This document shows positions 1 through 9,342 of a stretch of DNA of 64,000 bases, piece after piece (within the stretch, counting starts at the first letter, position 1; each line of letters opens with the position of its first letter). The stretch spans positions 124,001-188,000 of the forward strand of contig NZ_FQXQ01000001.1 in the NCBI RefSeq assembly GCF_900130035.1. Reading direction: 5' to 3'. The DNA is from Wenyingzhuangia marina. Its GTDB lineage: Bacteria > Bacteroidota > Bacteroidia > Flavobacteriales > Flavobacteriaceae. A program made the translations under genes and the position numbers. The notes under the pieces are model-generated. The model was not told the origin of the DNA, searched no databases, and saw only the letters and a list, made by a program, of their open reading frames with translations.

Positions 1-431
1 GACTTATTGATATTAAAATATCTATGATCGCTTTAGAACCTAATGTTTATATCGGAGGTTCTGAAAACGCTAAAGGTTATGGAGGATTTTCTGCTAGAAT
101 TAAACTTTCTGAAAAAACAAAATTTACCGGACACAAAGGAACTGTAACTCCTAAAAACCTACCTGTAACTTCTGAAGGATGGATAGATATTTCTGAAAAT
201 TTTGACGATATAAATTTATCTAATGGAGTTACTATTATAAGTCACGCTAACAATCCCGGATATCCAAATCCTTGGATATTACGTTCTAAAAATAGTATGC
301 AAAATGCTGTTTTTCCTGGAGCCAAATTAATTCCATTATCAGAAACAAAACCAATTACCCTTCATTATTCTTTGTTAATACACAAAGGAAGTATTCAAAA
401 TATCAATATTGAAAAAATATATAAAAAGTAA
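1..431 (+). CDS. DUF6807 / PmoA-like protein, 3' end (5' truncated by window)
   Basis: The reading frame is open from the window edge (Leu-Ile-Asp-Ile precede the first Met at 24), so this is the C-terminal part of a longer gene. The segments YGGFSARI, GVTIISHANNPGYPNPWILR and the closing LHYSLLIHKGSI resemble the end of the DUF6807 family, annotated as 'methane oxygenase PmoA-like' in Bacteroidota. That name is misleading: these are usually soluble or secreted proteins found in polysaccharide or sugar-utilisation loci, not methane oxygenases. The biochemical role is unknown. The family call rests on recalled motif patterns and is moderately secure. Confidence 0.6.
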   Translation, partial: LIDIKISMIALEPNVYIGGSENAKGYGGFSARIKLSEKTKFTGHKGTVTPKNLPVTSEGWIDISENFDDINLSNGVTIISHANNPGYPNPWILRSKNSMQNAVFPGAKLIPLSETKPITLHYSLLIHKGSIQNINIEKIYKK

Positions 432-476
432 AACAGAATAATTAGGTTTATTACTTAATTATTCCGTTTTAGAGAC

Positions 477-504
477 AAAAGATCAGCCAATTGGCTGATC
501 TTTT
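477..504. terminator. bidirectional intrinsic terminator
   Basis: A perfect inverted repeat (AAAAGATCAGCCAA / TTGGCTGATCTTTT) sits between the convergent DUF6807-like gene and the S1-domain gene. A-runs on one side and T-runs on the other allow termination in both directions. Confidence 0.8.
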
Positions 505-515
505 TGGGTTTTATA

Positions 516-944
516 CTAATTTGTATGCTCTAGCAAACGTATTCCATTTTCTTCTAAAACTACTACTTTGTTTTTATACAAACCACCTACAGCATTTTTA
601 AAAGCTTTTTTACTCATTCCCAATTCGTACTTAATCGTATCTGGTTCAGATTTATCTGTAATAGGTAAAAATCCATTATGAGCTCTTAACGCATTTAATA
701 TTTGTACCTGAAACTTGGTAATACTATTTCTAAAACCAATAGGTTGTAAAGAAATATCTAACTTACCATCTTCTCTTACTTTTTTAACATATCCTTTTAA
801 TCTTTGTCCTTCTTCTAAACGTTGATATACTTCATTACTATACAACATCCCTTCACACACCTCATCAACAAGAACCGTAATTCCTATCTTAGAAAAACTT
901 CCTACTACTATTCCCACCTCTTGTCCTACTTCAAACTCTTCCAT
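516..944 (-). CDS. S1-domain RNA-binding protein, CvfB-like (short)
   Basis: Residues ~1-65 form an S1/OB-like segment (EFEVGQEVGIVV...GYVKKVREDGKLDISL). The C-terminal ~70 residues read as a winged helix (FQVQILNALRAHNGFLPITDK...MSKKAFKNAVGGLYKNK), the layout of the CvfB/YitL family. At about 142 residues it is roughly half the length of full CvfB, which has several S1 domains, so it is a reduced form. The start at 944 was chosen because an upstream Met at 968 would overlap the end of menD by 20 bases. It lies directly downstream of menD on the same strand and is probably cotranscribed. The role is likely RNA binding or regulation; this is inferred from the domains only. Confidence 0.7.
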   Translation of the reverse strand: MEEFEVGQEVGIVVGSFSKIGITVLVDEVCEGMLYSNEVYQRLEEGQRLKGYVKKVREDGKLDISLQPIGFRNSITKFQVQILNALRAHNGFLPITDKSEPDTIKYELGMSKKAFKNAVGGLYKNKVVVLEENGIRLLEHTN

Positions 945-948
945 AATT

Positions 949-2631
949 TTATGCTTTAAACTTTTCAAAATAAGTTTTTAATACCTCATCATTATAATCG
1001 CTAGGTGTAAAAACTTCCAATATTTTTGGTTGCTTACTTTCTTCATAAAAAGTTGCTAACCCTTTTTCTATACTTTCCACATCTGTAGCTACTAAGTAAT
1101 CAAAACCATACATTTTTGCCAAATGCTCTGCTGTTAATTGGTGAGGAGTTTCAAAGTAAGATAATGCCGGTGTTTGTTTTGGTCCTGGTAAAATCTTAAA
1201 AATACCTCCTCCACTATTATTTACAATTACAATTCTAAAATTAGCTGGAATGTATTGATTCCACAATGCATTACTATCATATAAAAAACTTAGATCACCC
1301 GTTACTAAAGTGACTTGTTTTTCAGATTTCACCGCATAACCTATAGCTGTTGAAGTACTTCCATCAATTCCACTAGTTCCCCTATTACAAAAAACAGCAA
1401 TACTATCATCAATATCAAACAACTGAGCATAACGTACCGTAGCACTATTGCTTAACTGTAGTACAGATTGCAAAGGTAAAGACTTGTTTACCAAATCAAA
1501 CACTTTAAAATCAGAATATTCAACAGTATTTACATATTCTTGGTGTACCTTTTTTCTTAAATTTTTAATGGCTAATCCTGTAGATTGAAAACTACTATTT
1601 ATAGATTTTGTTAACCAAAAAAACTGACTAAAAAACAATTCTGTAGAAAGTTTAAAATGGTGAGTTAAACAATTAAAAGTATCATAACCAAAGGTTGGAT
1701 GCACTACAAAATGATGCTTTGGTTGATATGTTCTAAAATATTGTTTAATTCTTTTAGATACTACCAAACCACCTAGGCTTAACAAAATATCTGGTTGATA
1801 AAACTTTTTATCTTCTTCTGTTAATCCTGCTAAAAATTGATCAATACTATTAATCACATTTCTATTATTAATATTAGATGTGGTTTCTGTAAGCACTAAA
1901 ACCGATGGATCTTTTAACAAATAATCTATCTGAATTTGTAACAACTCACTTGGCTGATGTACACCTATCAACACTATTTTTTTAGCAGATTTATTCCAAA
2001 CCTCAGCAATTGGTTCTAATTCTTTTATTTCTATAACTTTTTCATTCACCAATTGAGGTTCTGGTTTTTCAACCATCGGAAAAGTAATCAAATCATCTAC
2101 CAATCCATATAAAGGTTCTTCAAATGGGACATTAATATGGACAGGCCCTTTTTGTTCATTGGCTATTTTAATCGCTTTAAATATCAAACTTTTGTTGTAA
2201 TCTCTATCGATATCATTGGTAATAGCAGACAAATTCGCCTCAAACAAAATATGATTTTTAAACACTCCTTCTTGACGAATGGTTTGCCCATCTCCTATAT
2301 CAATCATATTTTTAGGTCTATCCGCAGAAATAACAACCAAAGGAATATCTCCATAATAAGCCTCAGCAACTGCAGGATAATAATTCAATAATGCCGAACC
2401 AGAAGTACATGTAATGGCGGTTGCTTTTTGTGTGTTTTGAGCCATACCCAAAGCTACAAATGCAGCACAACGTTCATCTACAACACTATATGTATTAATA
2501 TTTTTTACTTGACTAAAACCAATAGTTAATGGGGCATTACGAGAACCGGGTGATATTACAACATCGGTTACATGATTGGCTACACAGGAAGCAATAACCA
2601 TTTGAGCCAATTCATTTTCAGGATATTTCAT
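949..2631 (-). CDS. menD: 2-succinyl-5-enolpyruvyl-6-hydroxy-3-cyclohexene-1-carboxylate synthase (MenD)
   Basis: This is a ThDP-dependent enzyme of menaquinone synthesis that joins isochorismate to 2-oxoglutarate-derived succinic semialdehyde. The N-terminal Pyr domain has the ISPGSRNAPL motif (~res 26-35) and the ThDP-activating Glu region VVDERCAAFVALGMAQ. The C-terminal PP domain has NRGTSGIDGSTSTAIGYA and the Mg/ThDP motif GDLSFLYDSNALWN followed by IVIVNNSGGGIF. The length of 560 residues is normal. Menaquinone fits an Mqo-using bacterium (Mqo gene at 6 kb). It starts a short minus-strand unit with the CvfB-like gene. Confidence 0.97.
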   Translation of the reverse strand: MKYPENELAQMVIASCVANHVTDVVISPGSRNAPLTIGFSQVKNINTYSVVDERCAAFVALGMAQNTQKATAITCTSGSALLNYYPAVAEAYYGDIPLVVISADRPKNMIDIGDGQTIRQEGVFKNHILFEANLSAITNDIDRDYNKSLIFKAIKIANEQKGPVHINVPFEEPLYGLVDDLITFPMVEKPEPQLVNEKVIEIKELEPIAEVWNKSAKKIVLIGVHQPSELLQIQIDYLLKDPSVLVLTETTSNINNRNVINSIDQFLAGLTEEDKKFYQPDILLSLGGLVVSKRIKQYFRTYQPKHHFVVHPTFGYDTFNCLTHHFKLSTELFFSQFFWLTKSINSSFQSTGLAIKNLRKKVHQEYVNTVEYSDFKVFDLVNKSLPLQSVLQLSNSATVRYAQLFDIDDSIAVFCNRGTSGIDGSTSTAIGYAVKSEKQVTLVTGDLSFLYDSNALWNQYIPANFRIVIVNNSGGGIFKILPGPKQTPALSYFETPHQLTAEHLAKMYGFDYLVATDVESIEKGLATFYEESKQPKILEVFTPSDYNDEVLKTYFEKFKA

Positions 2632-2711
2632 TCAAACATTTATCTAAATAAGAGTGTAAAATTACAAATAAAAAGATAGTATCTTTACGTATATAATGTT
2701 TCTTTTTAGCC

Positions 2712-3254
2712 ATGGATGAACTAATTGATATTGTAAATTTACAAGGGGAACCTACTGGAAATGCTTGTTTAAAAAGCTTTGCTCATCAAAATGGAATATT
2801 ACACGCAAGTGTTCATATTTGGTTCTATGCAAAAAATCAAAAAATACTGATTCAAAAAAGGAAAGAAGACAAAGATACCTTTCCTAATTTGTGGGATGTT
2901 TCGGTAGCCGGACACATTGCTTCTGGAGAAGATCCAAAATCAGCAGCTGTAAGAGAGGTTAAAGAGGAAATTGATTTAACCATTAACCAGAATGATTTAA
3001 TTTATATAGGAATTTTTGAAGAAAAACATCATCATCCTAACGGAATGATTGATTATGAAATTCATCATATTTATCTTGCCAAATTAAATTGTGAGATTGC
3101 CGAGCTCACTCCTCAAAAAGAAGAAGTATCTGATCTAAAGGTTATTGACATTCAAGAGTTAGAAAAAAATTATACAGATAATAAAACTTATGTACCTCAT
3201 AGCCCTGAGTACTATAATTTTATCATAAAAAAACTGAAAGAAATCAAAGAATGA
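2712..3254 (+). CDS. Nudix hydrolase, IPP-isomerase-like subgroup
   Basis: The Nudix box is clear around residues 67-89: G-x5-E-x7-REV-x-EE, in GHIASGEDPKSAAVREVKEE. The flanking ILIQKRKEDKDTFPNLWDVSVAGH and the DELIDIVNLQGEPTG start are typical of the YfcD/IPP-isomerase-like Nudix group. It would hydrolyse a nucleoside-diphosphate-linked substrate with Mg2+, but the substrate cannot be read from the sequence. Its stop overlaps the ATG of the next gene (3251), indicating translational coupling with the cNMP/CBS protein. Confidence 0.9.
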   Translation: MDELIDIVNLQGEPTGNACLKSFAHQNGILHASVHIWFYAKNQKILIQKRKEDKDTFPNLWDVSVAGHIASGEDPKSAAVREVKEEIDLTINQNDLIYIGIFEEKHHHPNGMIDYEIHHIYLAKLNCEIAELTPQKEEVSDLKVIDIQELEKNYTDNKTYVPHSPEYYNFIIKKLKEIKE

Positions 3255-5164
3255 AAAATACTATTGCAGAAAGGATTGCTGATTTTATTAAAATGTATCC
3301 TCCTTTTGATAACTTACCATATAACGAATTATATAAACTAGCCGAAGAAACAAGGGTAATTTACTTGGATAAAGATGAAACTTTATACACACAAGGAAAA
3401 CCACCCAAAGAACATTTTTTCATCGTAAATCAGGGAGCTATTAGGATTTACAGACAAGAAGGTGAGAAAACCATTGAGGTTGAAATGTGTGATGAAGGAG
3501 ATGTATTGGGATTAAGACCTTTAATTGTAAACGAAAACTACACCTTAAATGCAAAGGCTTATGAAGAATCTATTGTATATGCCATTCCAATTCAAAATTT
3601 TAACAAACAGTTTGAAAACAATTCTGAGGTAAGTAAATATTTAATTACCCGTTTTGCTAGTAACTCTGCAACAAGATTTTCTCAAGAAGATAACGAACGA
3701 ATTTTTGCTGATTACAAAAGAACTACCAACACAGATTACTTTAGCTCTAAAATCAGCAATTTAATGACCACAGCTGTTTGTTGTAATCATAAATCTACTG
3801 TACAGGAGGCTGCTAGCATTATGAGTGAAAACAAAATCAGCTCTATTTTTGTACTAAAAAAAGACAAACCTGCAGGAGTTATTACCAATAAAGATTTATT
3901 GCATAAAATAGCCACCGGAAAATTTACCATAGACCAAAATGTAAAAAAGATTATGTCTTCTCCTGTTATTTCTGCCTCGCCAGATATTTCTATTGCAGAA
4001 GCACAAATTATTATGCTTAAAAATAAAATTGGGAATGTTTGTGTAACCAAAGATGGTACCCCTGAAAGTAAATTGTTAGGAATGTTAACCCAACAAGACA
4101 TTGTAGCATCTTTAAGTAACAACCCTGCTATTTTATTAAAACAAATTAGTAGAGCCAGAACCATTCCTAGACTAAGAGATTTAAGACAACAATTAAATGA
4201 TCTTTTAACAAGATTCATTAATCAACATATATCTTTTACCCACACCCTTACGGTTGTTGCAGAACTAAACGAAACTATCAATCAGAAGGCCGTAGAAATA
4301 TCTATTAAAGAATTAAACAAAATCCCACCTGTTAGATTTGCTTTTTTTGCCTTAGGGAGTCAAGGTAGAAAAGAACAATTGGTGCCTACAGATCAAGATA
4401 ACGGAATTATTTTTGAAGATGTTCCTGATGATAAACTTGAAAGTATTAGAGCTTTTTTTATAGAACTTGCTACTGTAATCAATAAAAACCTACATTCTAT
4501 TGGTTATGAATATTGTCCTGCAGAAATGATGGCCAGTAATCCTAAATGGTGTTTATCCAAAAAAGAATGGGAAGTTCAGTTTAAAGATTGGATATTTAAT
4601 CCTACCGAAAAAAACATCTTATTAAGTGCTATCTTTTTTGATTTTAACTTTGTTTATGGAGATAAAGAATTGGTAAACGACATGACTGCGATAGTACATG
4701 AAAGTACTGATGACAATAACAGATTTTTTATGTTTATGGCTAAAGATGCTTTAAAAAGTCCAAGTCCACTTGGATTTTTTAGACAATTTTTAGTCGATCA
4801 AGATGGAGCTCATAAAGATCAATTTAACATCAAACAAAGAGCTTTAATGCCTTTGATTGATGCTGCCAGAATTCTGACTTTACAGCACAACTTACAAGGA
4901 ATTAACAATACTGCCGAAAGATATTATAAACTTAGAGAGTTGGAGCCTCAAAACGCAGAAATATACGAAGCATGTGCCTATGCTTTTAAGGCTTTATTAA
5001 AATTTAAAACAAAAAATGGACTGGCTACACTTGGTGAAGATGATGGGAAATTTATCAAATTAGAAAACTTAACCAAGTCTGACAAAGTAAAACTAAGACG
5101 TTGTTTTAAACCTATTAAAAGTATTCAAGAAGTCATTACCATCCGTTTTCAACCTACTTTATAA
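3251..5164 (+). CDS. cyclic-nucleotide-binding / tandem CBS / DUF294 nucleotidyltransferase-like protein
   Basis: Residues ~20-135 form a cNMP-binding (CAP-ED) domain with a weak phosphate-binding cassette. Residues ~165-295 contain two CBS motifs (IMSENKISSIFVL; GNVCVTKDG). The C-terminal ~340 residues match the DUF294 putative nucleotidyltransferase region, with FFALGSQGRKEQLVPTDQDNGIIF (GS-x-D-x-D type metal/nucleotide site) and its helical partner domain. The architecture equals the Bacteroidota family annotated 'DUF294 nucleotidyltransferase-like domain-containing protein', thought to act in nucleotide-sensing signalling. It overlaps the Nudix gene by 4 bases and is followed 9 bases later by an exonuclease, so the three form one operon. 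Confidence 0.9.
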   Translation: MKNTIAERIADFIKMYPPFDNLPYNELYKLAEETRVIYLDKDETLYTQGKPPKEHFFIVNQGAIRIYRQEGEKTIEVEMCDEGDVLGLRPLIVNENYTLNAKAYEESIVYAIPIQNFNKQFENNSEVSKYLITRFASNSATRFSQEDNERIFADYKRTTNTDYFSSKISNLMTTAVCCNHKSTVQEAASIMSENKISSIFVLKKDKPAGVITNKDLLHKIATGKFTIDQNVKKIMSSPVISASPDISIAEAQIIMLKNKIGNVCVTKDGTPESKLLGMLTQQDIVASLSNNPAILLKQISRARTIPRLRDLRQQLNDLLTRFINQHISFTHTLTVVAELNETINQKAVEISIKELNKIPPVRFAFFALGSQGRKEQLVPTDQDNGIIFEDVPDDKLESIRAFFIELATVINKNLHSIGYEYCPAEMMASNPKWCLSKKEWEVQFKDWIFNPTEKNILLSAIFFDFNFVYGDKELVNDMTAIVHESTDDNNRFFMFMAKDALKSPSPLGFFRQFLVDQDGAHKDQFNIKQRALMPLIDAARILTLQHNLQGINNTAERYYKLRELEPQNAEIYEACAYAFKALLKFKTKNGLATLGEDDGKFIKLENLTKSDKVKLRRCFKPIKSIQEVITIRFQPTL

Positions 5165-5173
5165 AAGCTACCT

Positions 5174-5869
5174 ATGTGGAATTACATTAAAAAAAACATA
5201 GCATATTTTTTAAAAAAAAGACATCAGCCTGATTATTGGAAAAACTATGCAGAAAGCTTAAAAAACATTCCAACCAAAAGTATTGAAGAATCTAAATTTG
5301 TAGTTTTTGATTGTGAAACCTCTGGGTTAAATCCAAAAGAAGATAGAATTTTATCTATGGGAGCCGTTACCATACGAGGAAATACCATTGATATAAAAGA
5401 TAATTTTGAAGTCTATTTAGAGCAAGATATTTTTAATAGAGAAAGTGTAGCCATACATGGTTTACTTAAGAAAGGAAAACTTAAAAAAGTTAGTGAAGAA
5501 CAAGCAATCAAAAATTTTCTGGTATATATTGAAGGAGCCATATTGGTAGGACATCATATTAGTTTTGATGTTGCTTGTGTAAATTACGCCCTAAAAAGAA
5601 TGGGGCTTCCCAAATTGAAAAATAAAGTTTTAGATACAGGTGTTCTTTTTAAAAAAACAAAACATCAACTTTATGCCGAAGCATTTACCAAAGTTTTTAG
5701 CTTAGATGAGGTTTGTGATGAACTTAAAGTAAAAAAGAAGGACAGACACACTGCTTCTGGAGATGCTTATATTACCGCCATTGTGTTCTTTAAAATATTA
5801 GGAAGACTGAACAGAAATAATGATTTAACGTTGAAAGAATTATTTTTTACTCCTAAAATGATTTACTAA
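5174..5869 (+). CDS. 3'-5' exonuclease, DnaQ/Pol III epsilon-like (DEDDh)
   Basis: ExoI is VVFDCETSGLNPKEDRIL (Asp/Glu metal ligands), ExoII is ILVGHHISFDVACVNYAL, and ExoIII carries the His-Asp pair in KKDRHTASGDAYITAIVF. These define a DEDDh exonuclease of the DnaQ superfamily. At 231 residues it is a stand-alone proofreading-type nuclease. In Bacteroidota it is often encoded next to the cNMP/CBS/DUF294 protein, as here, implying a functional pair. Its biological substrate is not known. Confidence 0.92.
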   Translation: MWNYIKKNIAYFLKKRHQPDYWKNYAESLKNIPTKSIEESKFVVFDCETSGLNPKEDRILSMGAVTIRGNTIDIKDNFEVYLEQDIFNRESVAIHGLLKKGKLKKVSEEQAIKNFLVYIEGAILVGHHISFDVACVNYALKRMGLPKLKNKVLDTGVLFKKTKHQLYAEAFTKVFSLDEVCDELKVKKKDRHTASGDAYITAIVFFKILGRLNRNNDLTLKELFFTPKMIY

Positions 5870-5980
5870 AATAAATTGGGATTTTTTTAACAAATATACG
5901 CAGTTGTTAAATTTTTATATTCTTGCTAAAATACAGCTATCTTAAGCCATATTAAGAGTTTATATTTTGTTGTAATCCAT

Positions 5981-5988
5981 TACCTTTG
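5981..5988 (+). promoter_or_regulatory. Bacteroidota-type -7 box (TAccTTTG) upstream of mqo
   Basis: TACCTTTG matches the Bacteroidota sigma-ABfr -7 consensus TAnnTTTG and lies 35 bases before the mqo ATG. A matching -33 TTTG at the right distance is not obvious, so this is a tentative promoter. Confidence 0.45.
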
Positions 5989-6022
5989 CATGAACAAAAA
6001 AATCAACTAATAAATTTCCATA

Positions 6023-7378
6023 ATGGCTAAGACTACAACCATAAAACATTCTGATTTTGTATTGATTGGTGGAGGAATTATGAGTGCCACGTTGGCTATA
6101 TTGCTTTACGAAAAGTTTCCTGGTAAAAAAATTACCGTAATTGAAAAACTTCCTAAAATGGCAGAGGAAAGTTCTGAAGCATGGAATAATGCCGGAACTG
6201 GACATGCAGGGAATTGCGAGCTAAACTATACTCCTGAAAAAAATGGAGAAATAGATCCTTCTAAAGCATTAAAAACAGCTGAACAATTTTACAATACTTT
6301 AGAATTTTGGAAAGATTGTGCTAAAAAAGGATACATTCAGAATTTAAATAAATGTATTTCTTCTGTTCCTCATATTAGTTTTGTTCAAGGAAAAAAGGAT
6401 GTTGATTTTTTAGAAAAAAGATGGAATGTTTTAAAAGAAACTGAATTCTTTAAAGACATGGTTTTTTCAAAAGATAGAGAACAAATTAAAGAATGGATTC
6501 CATTAATGATGGAAAAACGAAGCAAAAGGTCATCTGTTGCTGCAACCTATATAAAAGAAGGTTACGATGTTAACTTTGGAGAAATTGCTGAACAAATTTT
6601 CCGCTATTTATCTAAACAACCAAATGTTGATTTGATTAATAACTGTAGTGTTATCAATCTTCAAAAAACAGAAAACAAACGTTGGTTATCTAGTCTTAAA
6701 GGACAAAATGTAGGAAAACATTGGAAAATTGTTTCTAACTATGTATTTATTGGTGCCGGTGGTGCTGCTTTATCATTATTAGAAAAATCTGGAATTAGAG
6801 AAGCTAGAGGTTATGGTGGTTTTCCTATTAGTGGATTATGGTTACGTTGTACCAACCCAGAGATTATAGAACAACACCATGCAAAAGTATATGGTAAAGC
6901 TAAAAAAGGTTCACCTCCAATGTCTGTTCCTCACATGGATACTAGAATGATCAACGGAAGAAAAGAATTGTTATTTGGTCCATATGCTGGTTTTACTACT
7001 AAATTTTTAAAGCACGGTTCTCATTTTGATTTACCTAAATCTGTAGAATTTGACAATATTATGAGTTTGCTAGGAGCCGGATATCATAACTTACCTTTGG
7101 TAGGATACTTAGTAAAACAAGTAAAATTAAAGTTTGAAGATAGAATGGAAATGTTAAGAGAGTTCTACCCTCAAGCTAAAGATGAAGATTGGAAAGTAGT
7201 TGTTGCAGGTCAACGCGTACAAATCATCAAAAAACATAAAAAGAGAAGTGGTAAGTTAGAGTTTGGTACAGAAATTATTGTTGCCAAAGACAAATCTATT
7301 GCTGCTTTATTAGGGGCTTCTCCTGGTGCTTCAACATCATACTCTGTGATGAAAGAAGTTGTAGAAAGATGCTTTTAA
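6023..7378 (+). CDS. mqo: malate:quinone oxidoreductase, C-terminally short
   Basis: Mqo is an FAD-dependent peripheral membrane enzyme that oxidises malate to oxaloacetate and reduces quinone. The FAD-binding DFVLIGGGIMSATLAILL, then WNNAGTGHAGNCELNYTP, GSPPMSVPHMDTRMI, LFGPYAGFTTKFLK, VAGQRVQIIKK and GASPGASTSYSVM blocks are all typical. The protein ends at ...VVERCF after 451 residues, whereas family members near 500 residues continue for roughly 40 residues past this point (for example a ...PSYG block). No coding sequence for that tail is visible in any frame before the terminator at 7404. The catalytic core appears complete, so activity is plausible. Confidence 0.9.
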   Translation: MAKTTTIKHSDFVLIGGGIMSATLAILLYEKFPGKKITVIEKLPKMAEESSEAWNNAGTGHAGNCELNYTPEKNGEIDPSKALKTAEQFYNTLEFWKDCAKKGYIQNLNKCISSVPHISFVQGKKDVDFLEKRWNVLKETEFFKDMVFSKDREQIKEWIPLMMEKRSKRSSVAATYIKEGYDVNFGEIAEQIFRYLSKQPNVDLINNCSVINLQKTENKRWLSSLKGQNVGKHWKIVSNYVFIGAGGAALSLLEKSGIREARGYGGFPISGLWLRCTNPEIIEQHHAKVYGKAKKGSPPMSVPHMDTRMINGRKELLFGPYAGFTTKFLKHGSHFDLPKSVEFDNIMSLLGAGYHNLPLVGYLVKQVKLKFEDRMEMLREFYPQAKDEDWKVVVAGQRVQIIKKHKKRSGKLEFGTEIIVAKDKSIAALLGASPGASTSYSVMKEVVERCF

Positions 7379-7403
7379 TAAAAACCCTAATTATCTAATA
7401 AAA

Positions 7404-7430
7404 AAATCCCAACTCAATGAGTTGGGATTT
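7404..7430. terminator. bidirectional intrinsic terminator
   Basis: A 13-bp inverted repeat (AAATCCCAACTCA / TGAGTTGGGATTT) with flanking A and T runs sits between the convergent mqo and helicase genes. Confidence 0.85.
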
Positions 7431-7435
7431 TTTAT

Positions 7436-8554
7436 TTAAACTATCGTATATTTTCCAAAATGTATTTTAAATTCTTTTTGCAAAGCTTGTAATTGCTCTA
7501 ATTCCTTAGACAACACAATGGCTAAAGACAAACCTTTGTTTCCTCCTCTAGCAGTTCTACCACTTCTATGAACAAAGTACTCTGTATTTTCTGGTAACTG
7601 ATAGTGAATTACATAATTTACATTAGGCACATCAATTCCTCTAGCAGCAACATCTGTACAAATTAATAATTGACTAGCCCCATTTTTAAAAGAACGTAAA
7701 GATTTTTCTCTATCTCTTTGTCCCATATCACCTTCTAAAGCAACTGCAGAAAACCCTTCTTCAGACAATTCTTCTTTTAATTTTTGAGCTCCCAATTTTG
7801 TTTTACAAAATACAATTCCTTTCTCCAAACCTCTACTCTCCACAAAATTGATCAAAACATCTAATTTTTGACCTATAGTTGTGGTAATAAACTTATGAGA
7901 AATGTCACCATTAATTAATTGATCTGCTTCTACCTCTACACGAACAGGCGTATGCATATAAGTTTTTGCCAAACTATTTAAAGCATTTGGAAACGTTGCA
8001 GAAAACAACCAAGTGTTTTTAGAAGCAGTAGAATATTTTAAAATTCTATTTAAGTCTGGTAAAAATCCCATACTTAACATTTCATCAGCTTCATCTAAAA
8101 CCAACATCTTAATATTACTAATGTCAATAGCAGCTCGATCTAACAAATCACACAAACGACCAGGCGTAGCCACTACCACATGTGTAGTTCTTTCTAACCT
8201 TTCCATTTGAATGTCTATTTTTTCTCCTCCATAAACTGCTTCACAAAATATTCTTTCTGATGAATATTTAGTTAACTTAAACAATTGCTTTTTTATTTGT
8301 TGAGCCAATTCACGTGTAGGTGCTAACACCAATGCTTGAATTTGATTTTTCTTTGGATTTATTTTTTGCAACAATGGCAACCCAAAAGCAATGGTTTTAC
8401 CCGTTCCTGTTTGTGCTTTCCCAATGTAATCTATTTGTCCTTCTAATAATTTAGGAATGGTTCTGTACTGAATTTCTGTAGGAGTCTTTACTCCCATTTC
8501 TTTCATAGATTGTATAAAATCGTCTGAGACCCCTAATTCTTTAAAATTTTTCAA
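7436..8554 (-). CDS. DEAD-box ATP-dependent RNA helicase
   Basis: All helicase motifs are present: Q motif (FKELGVSDDFIQSMKEMG.. PTEIQ), AQTGTGKT (I), PTRELA (Ia), TPGRL (Ib), VLDEADEML (II), SATF (III), IVFCKT (IV), TDVAARGID (V) and HRSGRTARGG (VI). At 372 residues it has only the two RecA-like domains and ends shortly after motif VI, without the basic or glycine-rich tail common in flavobacterial cold-shock helicases. The likely role is RNA remodelling in ribosome assembly or mRNA decay. It is monocistronic between a terminator and a 90-bp gap. Confidence 0.95.
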   Translation of the reverse strand: MKNFKELGVSDDFIQSMKEMGVKTPTEIQYRTIPKLLEGQIDYIGKAQTGTGKTIAFGLPLLQKINPKKNQIQALVLAPTRELAQQIKKQLFKLTKYSSERIFCEAVYGGEKIDIQMERLERTTHVVVATPGRLCDLLDRAAIDISNIKMLVLDEADEMLSMGFLPDLNRILKYSTASKNTWLFSATFPNALNSLAKTYMHTPVRVEVEADQLINGDISHKFITTTIGQKLDVLINFVESRGLEKGIVFCKTKLGAQKLKEELSEEGFSAVALEGDMGQRDREKSLRSFKNGASQLLICTDVAARGIDVPNVNYVIHYQLPENTEYFVHRSGRTARGGNKGLSLAIVLSKELEQLQALQKEFKIHFGKYTIV

Positions 8555-8577
8555 AATTTTAGTATTTAATTTCTTTG

Positions 8578-8585
8578 CAAAGGTA
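8578..8585 (-). promoter_or_regulatory. -7 box (TAccTTTG) of the helicase gene
   Basis: The minus strand reads TACCTTTG about 24 bases upstream of the helicase start, matching the Bacteroidota -7 consensus TAnnTTTG. No clear -33 element was found. Confidence 0.4.
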
Positions 8586-8647
8586 CTATTATAATTTGGA
8601 TGTAAGATTTAAGCTATTAGATATTAAAACTTCCTTTTATAAGCTTA

Positions 8648-9331
8648 TTAAACTTTAAATACAGTTAATTTTTTAACTTTTTTTTCTCTCTGATACCAAT
8701 CGTTATAAACCAATTCAACAGAACTAACCTTAAAAGTTCCAAAATCAACATTTCTATACTCCTCAATTATTTTTAAGAAGTCCTTTTTATGAGTAAACAA
8801 TTCTTTAAATCTGACCACAGTTGAATGAGCGGTTTGAATAGCATAACGTTTATCTATACTTTGTTCTAAAGTTGAGTTTTTAAAGTTTTCTCTAAGTCTA
8901 TTTCTAAAATTATTGATAACATCATCTTCCATAAAGCCTTGAAGCAAAATACAAGATGGAGATACTGTAACTCCTTTAAACTGAATTCTTGTGGTATTAA
9001 AATCTTCAAAACTTTTTTTGATGATCTTAATATAATCATCAATATTGATAGAACTCAATTGAAACCCTTGGTAACAAGAAATGATAGACATTACTGTAAT
9101 ATGAATATCTTGATTTTGATAATAATACTGATGAGGCTCAACCGATTTTAATTCGTTTAAAAACAACTGAATATTGTTCTTTACTTCTTCAGAAGGCCTG
9201 ATGACCAGAGTAATTCCAAATCTTAAATCATTTGGATCTTCTATTAATGGATCTATTTGATAATCTTCAGCAATTATTTTAATGATAGACTCATCGTATA
9301 ATTTTTGATAATGTTCCTGCAAATCCATCAT
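8648..9331 (-). CDS. 2H phosphoesterase (2'-5' RNA ligase-like)
   Basis: Two H-x-T-V type motifs spaced across the protein (DIHITVMSI at ~res 91 and TAHSTVVRF at ~res 168) define the 2H phosphoesterase / LigT superfamily. Members hydrolyse cyclic phosphates or 2'-5' linkages. At 227 residues it is close to the bacterial 'mutarotase / 2'-5' RNA ligase family' proteins. The substrate is unknown. It follows glmM by 12 bases on the same strand. Two adjacent Met codons at the start leave the exact N-terminus open by one residue. Confidence 0.75.
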   Translation of the reverse strand: MMDLQEHYQKLYDESIIKIIAEDYQIDPLIEDPNDLRFGITLVIRPSEEVKNNIQLFLNELKSVEPHQYYYQNQDIHITVMSIISCYQGFQLSSINIDDYIKIIKKSFEDFNTTRIQFKGVTVSPSCILLQGFMEDDVINNFRNRLRENFKNSTLEQSIDKRYAIQTAHSTVVRFKELFTHKKDFLKIIEEYRNVDFGTFKVSSVELVYNDWYQREKKVKKLTVFKV

Positions 9332-9342
9332 TAAAACTTAAT

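Noticed and set aside
3787-4218. 143-codon minus-strand ORF inside the cNMP/CBS/DUF294 gene
   Set aside because: Antisense shadow of a well-supported gene.
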